DNA from: Gracilariopsis chorda
Lineage: Eukaryota > Rhodophyta > Florideophyceae > Gracilariales > Gracilariaceae
Assembly (NCBI GenBank): GCA_003194525.1
Contig: NBIV01000110.1
Coordinates: 124,001-188,000 of the forward strand
Direction: 5' to 3'
DNA length: 64,000 bases
In this document: positions 51,023 to 62,503 of the stretch, piece after piece
Numbering within the stretch: position 1 is the stretch's first letter
How the letters are laid out: every line of letters begins with the position of its first letter
Notes under the pieces: model-generated
Databases searched by the model: none
Seen by the model: the letters and a program-made list of their open reading frames with translations, nothing else
What the model was told of the DNA's origin: nothing
Program-made: the position numbers and the translations under genes

Positions 51023-51942
51023 AAAGTGGCGAGTGGGAATTTGTGTTCAGCACAAATCAACCTCGCACGTGGGCGAATGCCAACCACGGAGAAAAAATGC
51101 GCATACATATTTGGGGTGATTTTGGGGCGAACAGCCCTCGAAATGCCGAAATGTGCAGCAGTAAATTGGAATTTGTGTAATCAGGAAGCACCCATTATGC
51201 AATCCACACTAATTATGGTACGGAAAAATTGGTGTGGGCCACACTAATTTCATGTGACTTCATTATTAGGATGGTTTTTCTATCCGCCCTCACGCTCATT
51301 GGCGCACGCCCATTGGCGCACGCAAATCGCGACCCACTGCTGAAGAGTCTGGCGTCACGGTCGTGTGGCGAACAAGCTGCGTTGCTTCTTTGCTTCCATC
51401 TCCGCGTCCACGCACTCCAAAACACTCCCATATATGGCTTCCGACGCCGTACTTCTCCAAGCCAACCCAACCCCAACCTTTTGGGCCCCACACCCCACGC
51501 AACCTCTGACCCCTCCCCCCTTCTCACGCCCCCATCTTCTCGCTCCCTTTCTTTGCCAACTTGAGGCGGCGGCTTTGCTCCAGCCTCACTGCATTACTCC
51601 TGCCCCGCCACCTTGCCCCCGCCTCGCTGCGTTACTGCCGCCTTTCCGCCTCACCACGTTGCCACCACCTCGCCCTGACGCGCCGTCTTGCCGCCGTCTT
51701 GCCGCCTTTCTGCTTTACTGTCTTAACGCCTTGAAGCGGCCCTGCCGCCTTTCCACGGCCTTGCCTCGCCACTATGGGGCTCTATCACCTTGCTGCCGCC
51801 CCACCTTGCCGCCTTGCCACCTTTCCACCGCCTTGCCGCCTCCTCAACAGCCTTTGCATTACCTTTTCCCTTCGCCACCGCCTCTCCGCCTTGCAGCCGC
51901 CTCTCCGCCCTGCAGCTGCCTCTCCACCTTACAGCCGCCTCT
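51023..51942. other. Right flank of Harbinger element with a CCGCCTTG-type degenerate repeat
   Basis: At 51.0-51.3 kb the region upstream of the DUF6818 frame is AT-richer and should contain the right terminal repeat, not identified. At about 51560-51940 the plus strand is a degenerate array of CCGCCTTGCCGCC-like units on a pyrimidine-rich strand. No gene is supported. Confidence 0.45.
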
Positions 51943-52766
51943 TGTAGTCCAGCGCCCTGAGGGAGGCATTCTTGGTACTTGAACGCTTTCCCGATATTAT
52001 CGGTTGTGTAGTTTGTATATGAACTACGCCCCATTATGGTGGATATGGACACGTGGGACACGGTTTTGGGTCAATTGGCGGTTGGCTACAGTAGTGGATG
52101 TTGCTACGAAATGTGGAGTATTTTAGTTGATTTTATTTATTATTTTCACACCCATTTCTGGGAAGCTAGTACTTAGTGCGACGGCACGCTGCCGTCGCAC
52201 CAGTAAACCTTCCCCAACAAGGGACCCTAACCTGAGGAATTGGCTCTAGTTTTTACCGCTTGCGCGCGTGCTCTACTCCTTCTTGGAGGGAAACGCCGTG
52301 AACCACGGGACATCTAACCCCCTTGCACATCTAAAGTGACCCATCACTGGGAGTCATATTATTCCAATTGCATTGGTGTTTCGCCCTGTATAGGGATATT
52401 GTTACCGGCATCGCCGTTCGCCCCCTTAATCTCGCGACTCACTTCGTCCTCTCTTCCTCCTCTTCGCCCTTCCTTTTCCCCTTTCTAGGGTAGCACCTCA
52501 CGCTATCCGCGGCCCTCGTGTGCGCATCCGCTAACACACCCCCACTTACGTGGAAACCTACCTCTGGCGAGGACGCATTCCCGCTCTCGCGGATACCGAA
52601 TCTTGTCCTAAACCCTCTTGCACTAGTCGCAAAGGGTGGCCTCGGTCTTACAAACTGGCTCAGCCGTGCCACCCCTAGAGGGGCTCTACCGGACTGGGTT
52701 CACCTCCACGGAGGAAAGATCCCGAACTTCTTTCGGTGTTTCTCCCCTTTGGGGCGTTGCACCACA
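51943..52766 (+). repeat. Element B 5' LTR
   Basis: About 824 bp, the reverse-complement homologue of 37397-38203, ending CACCACA. Many of the short hairpins are kept, for example the strong stem at 52176-52200. Confidence 0.85.
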
Positions 52767-52769
52767 AAG

Positions 52770-52782
52770 TGGTCTCCCGACC
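52770..52782 (+). promoter_or_regulatory. Primer-binding site of element B
   Basis: TGGTCTCCCGACC, identical to element 1's site and also 3 nt after the LTR. Confidence 0.6.
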
Positions 52783-52871
52783 TAGAATCGGTTTTTGTTT
52801 TCCCTCTTACGAGGTTTGTTTTCATTCACAGGAAAGTGCGTGATCGTTTCCCGTCGTAACGGTATTTTCTC

Positions 52872-53546
52872 ATGTCGAGAAATCCCTCCGATGCGGAGCC
52901 AGTGGTGACGCGTAGTCGCTCCCGCGACAACGCGGACACTTCCGAAGTTCGGTTCGTAGCCCGTATCCCTATACGGACAAGTTCCAGCCGTGCTGGCGCC
53001 GCTTCATTGCGGAATGATACCCCCGACCTGGAACCCCGGAACCTCCTTTTGCCCTCGTTATCACCACCGCAGGAGAATGCAGCATCGACTTCGGCTGTTG
53101 CCGCAGTGCCCCAGGCACCCCAGCCTGCTCCCGCTGTCGCGGCTTCAAGCCCCCATGGAACTGGCAATAACACCCCCCAGGGCACTTCCCTGGAATCACA
53201 GGTCCGCGCTTTGTGGACCGCCCATGACACCCTTTTAGGGGAACTAAAATCCCTCCAAGAGGTGGTCTTGGCAACCCCCGTAAAGGAGGTTGCCGAGGAA
53301 CTCCGTATTTTACGGTCTGACGTCAATTCCGTGTTGGAGAGTTTGGGACAACCCGCCACCTTCATCGAAGGAGTTGAAGCCCGATTTGATCGGATTGGTG
53401 CCCGCCTGGAGACGCTGGAGCAGTTCTTCCTCATGGACAAACCATCCCCGGATGATCCAGTAAACGAGGCATCGCACAACGACCAGCTTGCTGGGAAGAA
53501 GAAACGGCGTCATCGACGGAAACACCACCAAAAATATTCGGACTCT
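52872..53546 (+). pseudogene. Element B gag, 5' part only
   Basis: The first 225 codons of gag match element 1's gag closely by eye (MSRNPSDAEPVVTRSRSRDN onward) up to KYSDS. The frame then enters element 2's LTR at 53547. The coding part before the cut has no stop, so the truncation is due to the insertion. Confidence 0.85.
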
Positions 53547-54318
53547 TGTAGAGCAATACCCAGAGATGGGAGCAGACACACAAGGCTGTTCGACGTCCTC
53601 CTCTGTGAGGGTAGCGCAGTGGCAAAACCACCTGTGGTGAGCACACGAAGCCGGGTGTAAGACCGGGACTCACCGTCACGACTAGCGTACAGGTGTAGAA
53701 ACCACGACAGACCACGAAGTGGGAAAGCGGAAAATGCAGCGACACACGAGTGGTGGGCGACGCGCAAGAGCGGTGGGGTGTCCACACGAGTGGGGCGGTG
53801 GTAGCGAAGCAACAGTAATCACCGGTAGTCGCAGAAACAACGACACCTGTATACGGGACAAAAGAACAATGACCGCTGTAAAAGTGCGCACAGAAACAAA
53901 CACAGTAGTGGTAAGAATGTGCTGAAGCTCCACGAGGTGGGTAACTAGGCCTTCACAGGATGGCGTCTCTCCAGATGGAGGTGGACACTCACCAGGGAAC
54001 CTGAGTTAGAGCCAGACACTCGCTTGTTGCGTTTACTTAGACCTGGGCAGCCGGAGCTCACACACATAAGTAGTGGTGGCCCCGCCCTGACAGTACAGTA
54101 GTAATTAACTAATAATATCCATAAGGGGAAGCGTAACTATACACACGTGTGGCACAAGCCAGCAATGCTGTGCACTACACTTGTGAACCAAATTGGGGCC
54201 CTTCAAACGGAAACAACATACTGTTGTAACACTCATACTCCATGGTAGAGAGGTTAGCATCGCCAACGCGGAATATGACTGCACCACGTGCTGATACCGC
54301 TATTAGCGTTGCACTTCA
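53547..54318 (-). repeat. Element 2 3' LTR
   Basis: 772 bp from TGTAGAGCAA to TTGCACTTCA. Boundaries were set by the junction with element B gag and by homology with element 1's LTR end. The partner LTR is outside the window. Confidence 0.8.
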
Positions 54319-54333
54319 TCTCCCCCTCCTTAA
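54319..54333 (-). promoter_or_regulatory. Polypurine tract of element 2
   Basis: The minus strand reads TTAAGGAGGGGGAGA just before the LTR start TGAAGTGC. It shares 12 of 13 bases with the internal copies at 57752 and 60866. Confidence 0.75.
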
Positions 54334-54388
54334 GGAGCAAGAACCACCTCTGAGGAGTGTTCGTGGCGACATCGCGTTGTGCGTAAAT

Positions 54389-56251
54389 ATGTCCGCGTCG
54401 AGCGATGGCACGTTATCCGACTCGGGGTTCTTCATCACGCAAGTGGACATACACCAAGAGCAGCTCGACAACTGTACTTCTCCGCCTATTCCGCGACGAC
54501 CTTCCTTGTCTTCCGCTCCTACTGCGATGAATCCGCACGACACCAATCCGCATGGCGGGAACGATCTTCCGCCATCGGGTTTCTTCTCCGGCTTTCTGAC
54601 TGCACCACTCCTGTCTTCTGCAGGTCCTCCAACCAACGCCTCAGGCGGTATACCTGCCACTCCGAGCATGTCGGTTCCATCGCCTGCGGCGAGCGCATTA
54701 CCTTCATATGATGAGCTCGTTTCCGTTGATCCGGCCGAACATCCGTCTCGCTACAGCGGTGCGCCCTGGTTTCACCCAACATTGGTGCAGCATGAAGACC
54801 TCATTGAACAGTACGCTGATGGTAGTGGGCTCCTGCCGGGTGATCTTCATGTTTGGATGACACTCAGCTTCGACTGGCGTACCCGGGTTGCCATGCCAAC
54901 ACACGTTCTGGTCCACCGTCGTGGTGAGAATGGGGCGCAAGCGCTTATCGCGATGATTCAACTCGCGTATCAGCGTGTGTATCGGACTCCTTCGGAATTC
55001 CCGGTCCCGGAAGAATATCACTTTGATATCGCATTCTACCGAACCCAAGGCGAGATGGGATATGGCGACCGCTTAGCAGCGTTGGCTCCGTCCATCCCGG
55101 AACGGGGTCCGGCAGCAACAGTCCACCAGAACTATCTGTGTTGGGCGAGACCGATCCTTCGTGCTGAGTTCCGTTATCTTCGCCATCATCCGCGGTCTAA
55201 CTTTCTCCAGATGATCCGTTTCGAACGTCGCTCGCGATCCCGCTTCGGGAATATGATACCGTATCAGAACTTTGAAGCTGAGCGCATCCGACCGCAGTAC
55301 ATACGAGGCCGTTACGTTCCCCTACCCAGGATGTGGGCTGCCTACGAGGCTTGCAGGGATTGCTATATCGAGCTTCCGCCGTGCATCACCTTCATCGTTA
55401 GTCGACTGTGCAGCAATCCATTCTGCGGGTGGTGGTCCGTTGTACTCACTGAGTGGGTCGCCCGCGCAGCGGCGTATCTTCTCTTCGAGGTCTACGACCA
55501 GTTCAGACTGTGGTATATCCCTCCGCGAGTGCGTAGCGGCATCTGTGAAGTGGATCTCTCCCTCGTTCTCGGCGGTGCCGGCAACTATAATGAGGCGCTC
55601 TCCCTGTTGGACGCGATGGACCAGGTTGAATGGAACAGTATTCCCATTCAATGGAGTCGCCGTCATCAAGGTACCAACCCAGCCGACCGGTCTCCGGGGC
55701 GCCGTACTCCGTTAGCGGGTGATTACGTCTACTAAGATCCTGTAGAGCGTCGTTTCATCTCCGAACCGGAAGCATTGGCACTCCGCGATCGCGAGCGAGT
55801 TGTTCCACCGGGTCATCCGACGGGCTACATCGTCACTGACGGATACTTCCAACCCTACGAGGAGGCCGATCCAATGATGGACAATGATCCTCCCACGACT
55901 GGGGTGGGCGCGAGCGGTGGCGATGGCCTTTCCTCAGCTGAGGGCTCCGGGATTCCAGCGTATACCACTTCGGGTCCGTCCGTGGCTCCTCCGGCTGGGC
56001 CAAGTCACGTTCTATCATGGAACATTCCCCACGTCGGTGGTGGTCCCTTCCATACCGCTCCAGTTGGAAGTAGCGCGCCATCGGCGGATGTGTCCGGTCA
56101 AGACCGTGCAGCCATCATTGTCCAATTCCTTGGCGAACTAGGAATGGATACTTCGGGATCTTCCGTTTACATCTCGCAAATTCGGGCGGTCATGCTAGCG
56201 CGGCTGGCGCAGCCAGGCCATCCTCATCAGAGTGGTGGTCCATCCTCTTGA
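54389..56251 (+). pseudogene. Antisense-strand protein of element 2, one internal stop
   Basis: Homologue of the element 1 antisense protein. The ATG at 54389 is the first after the LTR; the frame also runs back into the LTR. Conserved blocks include APWFHP, FDIAFYRTQGEMGYGD, RPILRAEFRYLRHH, RSRFGNMIPYQNFE, IELPPCITFI and WSVVLTEWVARAAAYLLFE. An in-frame TAA at 55733-55735 falls where element 1 has Phe (YFDPW), and the same frame stays open to 56251 with homologous sequence. No frameshift is seen over 1.86 kb. Function unknown. Confidence 0.85.
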
Positions 56252-56343
56252 GGGAGCAAAGCGATGTTCCCAACGGTTGGCTTCCACCGTCCCTGATAGT
56301 GGGGGTCGTGGTAGTAGTAAGCGGGGGGAATTACGTGTTAACG

Positions 56344-56349
56344 AATAAA
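56344..56349 (+). terminator. Polyadenylation signal of element 2 antisense gene
   Basis: AATAAA lies about 93 nt after the stop at 56251, the same relative position as in element 1 (40135). Confidence 0.5.
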
Positions 56350-57751
56350 CGCTAAACTTCCCTCGTGGGGCTTGTGTCTTTTTCTTCTTTTTCTTCTTGC
56401 TTCTTCCTATCCATGGTCTTCATCTTCTCTTCATGAGCCATCTTCATCTTCTCTTCATGAGGTTTCCAATCTTCTCGTCTTCTCGAGGCCTCCATCTTCA
56501 CACCGGGAAACCGGGCTCGCGGTTCACCTGGTCAATTCAGTGGCTTACCCAACGAGCGCACGGTCAATTGTGCCGGGTATTCCCGTTCTGGTACGGTGGT
56601 GATACTGCACGATTTTCGATCGGGGCAATTTCTCTACCGGTTCGTCCGTGTCATGGGACGGCGGGTACCCATACCAGCGTACTTGGTACCGAATATATCC
56701 CTCTGGGTTGTAACTGTGCCCGACGATACGGTTGATAATGAACTCCTTCGAGTAAACATCACGCTTCGCGGTTCCGGTTGCAGTCCGCACGATGGTAGTT
56801 TCCGACGGCGGAGCCGGTGATGGCTCCGTCCAACGGTTCCTGTCGCTCGCTTGCGGCGTCGGCCACGGGATTCCCTGATGAGGTTAAACTGAATTCCTCG
56901 TTGAGGTTGAGTATACCCCATTGGGTTCGGGAGATCGTACCGCTAAACTGCGAATGCTTCCTCGTCCCATTTGTGATGGTTGGCGACGGGGAGGCGGTTC
57001 ATGGGCCACGGCGCGTGCCGGTTGGCAAGGCGTATCCAAATGGTTGGCTGTCGTCATCCTGTACTGCAGAGGTGTGTCACCATGAGTGGGGGTGCGGTGC
57101 ACATCTCGCAACACGTGGCGGTCCGGCTCTCCTGCATATGCAGTGTGGGCCACCCCTGCTGGGGTTGACTGAACCAGTCTTTCACTACTGTGAGCTGAAT
57201 CCAGATGATCTGAGCTGCTCGGTACAGTACCAGAGAGACTTCCTCTGATGAGAGACGATTGAAATTCAGATAACCCATCTGTGGGACCATGAGCATCCCT
57301 TTGCGAGGGTGTAGAAACGTCCTGTACATCAGGGTTCCATAAGTCGGGATCTGGCGTGACTTCTTTAGTCTGCGCTGCAGCGGCGGGGCTCCTTACGACA
57401 TCCTCGACGGTCGTCGGTGAGTGGGGAGCCAACGGAGCGTCCGGGTTCTGAGCCGGGCTTCCTGCGTCCATTCCTCCAATGGGAGATGATACAACAGCGT
57501 CCGTGTCCGGTGGCCTTGACAGCGTCTCGCGAGTGCGGTTGACAGTTCGCTCCCTCAACGGAGGTGACTGCGTAGCGTGCTCACGAGGCTGCCCATCGGC
57601 GGGGCCGGTCCTCCCAGTCTGCTGAGGTAGTTCCACGCGTGCGGCGGTAGCGTGCGATGTCCCTACTTCAGGTTGCCGTGTCTCACGAGAGTTTATCAGA
57701 GCTCGCGACAGCGGTGTAGACTTCGCTGAAAAGCGGGATTGACTGGCCTAC

Positions 57752-57764
57752 TCCCCCTCCTTAG
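57752..57764 (-). promoter_or_regulatory. Internal polypurine-tract-like 13-mer, element 2
   Basis: Same 13-mer as 41611-41623 at the homologous IN-linker position. It encodes AKEGE and is directly followed by a stop codon in this copy. Confidence 0.5.
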
Positions 57765-60700
57765 CCGGGGCGGCGACAGGGCTTGAAACAACGTCTGACG
57801 GTGGTTCGACACGCGGCGTAAAGCGTGAACGAACGTGTACCGGAGTTTCCGAAGATTGCTGCGACAGCATCGGTATGTCCGACAGTCCTCTCGACGGGCG
57901 CGCAACCCTAATTGTGCGGTGCAAGGATCCTGCTGCGGCAGTTGGAATCAATTGAGCGTCCGGGGTTCGGGGAGCAGAAACGACTTCCGAATGCGGGTAA
58001 GGGGCTCGTACGACACGATCACGGCTGAGCCGTTCCTGAGAATCACCAACTTCCAGTACAACTGTTTCTCGGCTCACCGAAATGACTTTGTAGGGTCCAT
58101 CCGCAATGGGCGAGAGTTTGTGGCGTTTCTCCTTCTCAGGGTTGTAGTATTCCTTCCTGACGAAGACGAACTGTCCTGCATCCAGCGAGGGAAGGGGCCG
58201 ACGGGGTCGGGCATCGAAATTTCGTTGATACGCGCATTGCGCTCGCTTCATTGAAGATTTCGCGACCGGGACCATCCGTGTTAGCCAATCCTTCCATCGG
58301 AGGTAATGATCAACCGTTGACGGGTACCTGTCCTGCGTTGACTGCAACTCTATCGCCACAGGCAGCGGTGGACGCGAGAGCACCAGCTCGAAGGGTGATA
58401 AGCCGGTTCCTCTGTGTACCTGCGTATTATACGCGTATGTCACGGTATCGGTGTACAAATCCCAAGTACGAGGGTGCTCAACCGTATATGCACGCAGAGC
58501 GGACAACCATGTTCGGTTAAACCGTTCCACCTGCCCACTAGCCTGGGGATGGTATGTCGTTGTAAACAGATTCCTGATGTCAAGTATTCTACAAACGTCT
58601 TGGAAGAAACGTGCGGTGAACTGCGGTCCCTTGTCGGATAAAAGACTAACCGGTGGACTGTAGACGAGAACCCAGTGACGGACGAATGCTTCGGCCACTG
58701 AACATGAGGTAATCTTCTTCAACGGTACAGTCCCGACGAGTTTGGAGAACCTATCCGTTATTATGAGTAGAAACTTGTTACCACGTGAAGTGTGAAGGAA
58801 CTCACCGAGGATATCGATAGCGACAAGTTCTAACGGGGCCCGTGCCGGGAACAGGGTCAACTTCTTCGCATAGCGGCGCAGTTTCACTTGTTCACGAGCA
58901 TAGTGAGTACAAGACGGAACAATCGCGTAGCAATCCAACGCAAGTGCGGGCCAGTAGAAATGCCAACGTTACGTCGTGTAGAGCCTCCTTCCACCAGGGT
59001 GTGCAGCTAACTTCGAGAAATGCGAGAGATGAAATACTCTCGACTGAAGGGAGTGGGGAACCACTATTTGTGACGAAGAAGACACAGTCCTTACCAAGTA
59101 ACCTTGTGAGTCAGCTCCAAAAGGAATGTGGGCGCCTCCATTGAGTTGGGCACGAATCTTCGTACAAAACGGGTCTCCATACTGTTCGCGGATCATCTCT
59201 TCGGAAGTGATCGGTGCAAAGGATCCGGTATCCGGTTCGCCACCGTCAGCAACGAGCAGATCATCAACAATTTCATCTGAAACCAGATCATAACTTGAAT
59301 TCTCTTCAAGGAGGAAACAAGGGATATCATCGTCATCGACGGGAAGGGTTTCCGCTTCCGTTCCTAAACGAGATAGAGCGTCAGCCTGGTTATTTAGGGA
59401 ACCCTTTTCATAGAAGAATTCATAATCGAACTCAGCGAGGCGTAGTCTCCAACGAATCAGGCGGCCCGAAGGTTCCGTGACGGACATTAACCAACGCAAA
59501 GCGGAGTGGTCCGTACTAACGGTGAAGTGTGCGCCCATCAGATATAGTCTGAGTGTTTGCAGAGCCCATACCATGGCGACGCATTCCTTTTCAGGGAATG
59601 AGTAGTTCCGTTCGTGGACGTTGAGCGTTCTGGACCAAAAACCGATTGGTTTTCGTTCCCCATCGGGAGTCGTTTGGAATAACGCACAACCAATTTGGTA
59701 ATCACTCGCATCCGTATCCACGGTATAAGGTAACCCATCCTTAGGCAACGATAATATCGGTGCAGAGGTGACAGCCTCCTTCAGAGAGTTGAAAGCTTCC
59801 ACCTGTACAGGGTTAAGGGGGCCCAGTTTTGGCGGTTGTCCTTTTCTGAGAAGATCATTAAGGGGTCCTGCAGTCTTTGCGAAGCTTGGAATGAACCGTC
59901 GATACACGTTACATAACCCTAGAAAGGAGCGGAGTTCCGTTTGGGTTCTCGGGTGCTTGGCCTCTTTGACGGATTTGACTCGAGCTTCCTGTATCAGCAA
60001 GCGCCCAGGGCGAATGACATGGCCCAGGTACTTAACCGACTCGTTAAAGAATTCGCACTTCCTCAGCTTTAGGGTTACTCCAGCATCACGCAACGTGGTC
60101 ATGATTTCACGAACGTGTTCTAAATGATCATCCAAGTTGTTGGAGAAGACTATGATATCGTCAAGATAGATGAGGCAAGATCGCCATTTGAAGCGGGCCA
60201 AGAGGATATCCAACGCACGCTGGAAAGTAGCGGGAGCGTTTGTTAATCCAAACGGCATACGCTTAAAGCGGTACAAACCTGAATGACAGACGAAAGCAGT
60301 CTTATCACGGTCTTCCGGTCTTACTGGTACTTGCCAGTATGCCCAGTTCGCATCCAATGTGGAGAAGACAGTCGCCTCACCGAGAGAGTCAATATACTCA
60401 TCCATTCGCGGTATGGGGTACACGTCTTTCACGGTGGCGGCATTAAGGCGACGGTAGTCGATGCAAAAACGCCAAGTCCCATCGGGTTTCGGAGCCAGTA
60501 CTACTGGGGATGCCCACGGTGATTGAGCGGGCTCTATCACGCCTTCGCGGAGCATTTTATCCACATGAAACTGTTCCTCCTCCCTTGCCTTGGGGTCTGC
60601 CCTATAGGGGTGTTGAGCAATCGGCTTGGTGTCCGGTACTACATCAATCCGGTGTTCCGTGGCCGAGACCTCCCCGAGGGATCCATCCAACATTGAGGTG

Positions 60701-60865
60701 AACTCTCGCAACATATTTCGCAACTTCTAGCGGTGCGAATACGGTACATGACCGAGATCCAGATCTTCTAATTCCTTTACAGGGTCCAAATTATCGTAAC
60801 TCGTAGGAACGGCCTTCTTTTCTGAATCTTTCGTGTTGAGCGACTCCACAGAAGAGTGGGAACCC

Positions 60866-60878
60866 TCCCCCTCCTTAG
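60866..60878 (-). promoter_or_regulatory. Internal polypurine-tract-like 13-mer, element 2 (protease-RT)
   Basis: Same 13-mer as 44800-44812 at the homologous place, encoding AKEGEG. The flanking protein sequence is diverged while the 13-mer is unchanged. Confidence 0.5.
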
Positions 60879-61828
60879 CATGAGGCGTATCATTTCGTTC
60901 TTGAAGTAATTCGAGTACATCGGCTGCGCACACCTTTGTAGGGATTAAAGCCGTTGGATGCGGAAGTACAGTACCAACTACTTGGTTCTTCGCCAGGTAC
61001 TGCGGCTTCTTGCCAAAGTTGGCTATCAAGACCTGAAAGGGGTGTTCATTTGAGATCTGAACGACACCATTAGCCAGGGCCAATTGATACTTCTCGTACA
61101 GCGAGGGGAGCGGTTGAACAACACGCAATCCTCTTGGAGCGGCAGTTACTGAAACCCACGCCTGTGATTCGGGGGGTATGGAGATTGGCCGTGCGACACG
61201 TAGCTTGGGCGACTCCTTTGGAGGGGACGAATCCTGCAAGGGGACCGGAAGAGGAACCAACGTGGATGAGGCACGCCGTAATTAACGACGAACTATCGGA
61301 ATGATGGAACCATCTTCTAGTTCAACTTCTCGCGCACGTGGACGAATTGACTCTACGAAGCGATTGCAGAAGTCACATCCCAAGATAACGGGGGCCGCTA
61401 GTGTCATACAGACGATTAAGTCGAGCTGCATCGAACAGTTACCAATCCTGATCATCAGAGAAACCGTACCAGCCGTTTTCAACGGGTTGTTATTGGCATC
61501 AGCAACGTCCATGACGGGTCCTTGTCTAACACGAGAACGCACTTCAGGCGGTAAGAGAGATTCGACAATGAAATTGGGGCCGGCACCTGTATCCAGAATA
61601 GACAGATGACGCACCATATACTGGGCGGAAAGGCCAAAATCAGCGAAAACTTTGTAGTTTCGCTTGGCCATTACCATGACTCTATCCGGTGACCGGTGAT
61701 TCTTACACCGTATCCACGGGCGACGTAACTCACCAAGGTGGGCCGAGTCCACGTCTGTGGTGGTCAATAATTTCCTTGAAAGGATCTTGACCGGGGAGCG
61801 AGGCTTTGACGCCTCGGGCGCCGATGAC

Positions 61829-61876
61829 TGTGATGCAAGGAGTATCTTGGTCATCCGAGTTACTCCTTGCATCACA
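61829..61876. repeat. 48-bp palindrome at the LTR start
   Basis: A perfect 16-bp inverted repeat (61829-61844 with 61861-61876) with a 16-nt loop. The right arm plus 9 preceding bases (CATCCGAGT) also resembles the LTR's other end (62421-62445), so the LTR end seems duplicated inside the LTR. Confidence 0.8.
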
Positions 61877-62445
61877 AATTCGTGTGGTACAACCACTAGG
61901 GGCGCGAGGCCACTCGGTAGCGATGTGGATGTCCACGAATTACCCTGATAATAGGGGTGCCGCTTGCGGCGGCAAGGCCTAGGGGTGCTTCTGTCCGGGT
62001 AACCGGGGTTCGGTCGCGTGAGCACGGGTGTAGCACGGGAATCCGTGTGGGGTGGAAGCTTAGCGGGAGACTGCAAGTTATAACTAGTCCGGAGGTCCGG
62101 TTAAGGCTCCTGGAACTAGGAACTTGGGTTCCGTGCCCGATGATCTTCCAGTTTACTGAGGTGCGACCCTTCCCGTCACTAAGTACTGCGGAGTGCCGCA
62201 CTAGCTACAGTAAATAATATTCGAAATATCTAGATAATTCTAAGTAGATGGCCCGTGGCCAGCACCTACTGTGCACATCCCAAATAAAGTGGAAATCCAC
62301 GTATGAACCGCACCCGCTCGTGCATCGCTCAGTGTCCCCTTGTGACAACCCTCGGGTTACCGAAAACACGTGTGACGTATGAACCGTCGCGTATCGACTT
62401 GGTGATTTCCGCACCTCGGATGACCGAGTTACTCCTTGCATCACA
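61829..62445 (-). repeat. Element 3 LTR with 16-bp terminal inverted repeats
   Basis: 617 bp. It begins TGTGATGCAAGGAGTA and ends with the inverted match of that sequence, ACTCCTTGCATCACA. It is unrelated by eye to the LTRs of elements 1 and 2 except for TG..CA and the following polypurine tract. Confidence 0.75.
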
Positions 62446-62485
62446 TATCCCCCCCGTTAAGAGCGGAGTATATCGGCGAATTCGC

Positions 62486-62495
62486 CTATATAAGG
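62486..62495 (+). promoter_or_regulatory. TATA box for the element 3 antisense gene
   Basis: CTATATAAGG on the plus strand lies 41 bp inside the LTR and 9 bp before the first ATG (62504). A start about 30 nt downstream would favour the next in-frame ATG at 62621. Confidence 0.5.
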
Positions 62496-62503
62496 AGCGA
62501 ACA

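Larger units (their letters stand above)
51943..53546 (+). mobile_element. Element B: inverted, truncated relative of element 1
   Basis: An LTR (51943-52766) similar to the reverse complement of element 1's LTR is followed by a primer-binding site at 52770-52782 and a gag start at 52872. Orientation is opposite to element 1. The element is cut at 53546 by the LTR of element 2, and its remainder would lie beyond the window. The LTR is more diverged than element 1's two LTRs are from each other, and its start is not a clean TGAAG, so B is older. Confidence 0.85.
53547..61828 (-). mobile_element. Element 2: chromodomain Ty3/gypsy, inactivated and interrupted
   Basis: The 3' LTR is at 53547-54318 and the polypurine tract at 54319-54333. 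The antisense gene is at 54389-56251 on the plus strand, and pol reads on the minus strand from 61828 to 56545. Gag and the 5' LTR lie beyond the right edge, because element 3 is inserted at 61829. Its LTR ends in GTTGCACTTCA like element 1's, so they belong to one lineage. The pol proteins are clearly homologous, but the DNA has far fewer mini-hairpins. Confidence 0.9.
56545..61828 (-). pseudogene. Element 2 Pol, single frame with five nonsense codons
   Basis: From 61828 down to 56545 one reading frame carries protease (ILDTGAGPN), RT (CLIYLDDIIVFSNN, RMPFGLTNAPATFQ), RNase H (YTVDTDASDYQIG), integrase (IDILGEF, LLSDKGPQF, ERFNRTW), linker and chromodomain (KEFIINRIVGHSYNPEG, YQVRWYGYPPSHDTDEP). 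In-frame stops lie at 61282-61284 (TAA), 60727-60729 (TAG), 58969-58971 (TAA), 57748-57750 (TAG) and 56884-56886 (TAA). No frameshift was found between them, as all segments are in phase. The RT and integrase catalytic residues remain. The N-terminal end is cut by element 3. Confidence 0.9.

Noticed and set aside
36260..51300. Terminal inverted repeats of the Harbinger element
   Set aside because: I searched both flanks by eye (around 36.3-37.0 and 51.0-51.3 kb) and found no convincing matched pair with a 3-bp duplication, so no ends are annotated.
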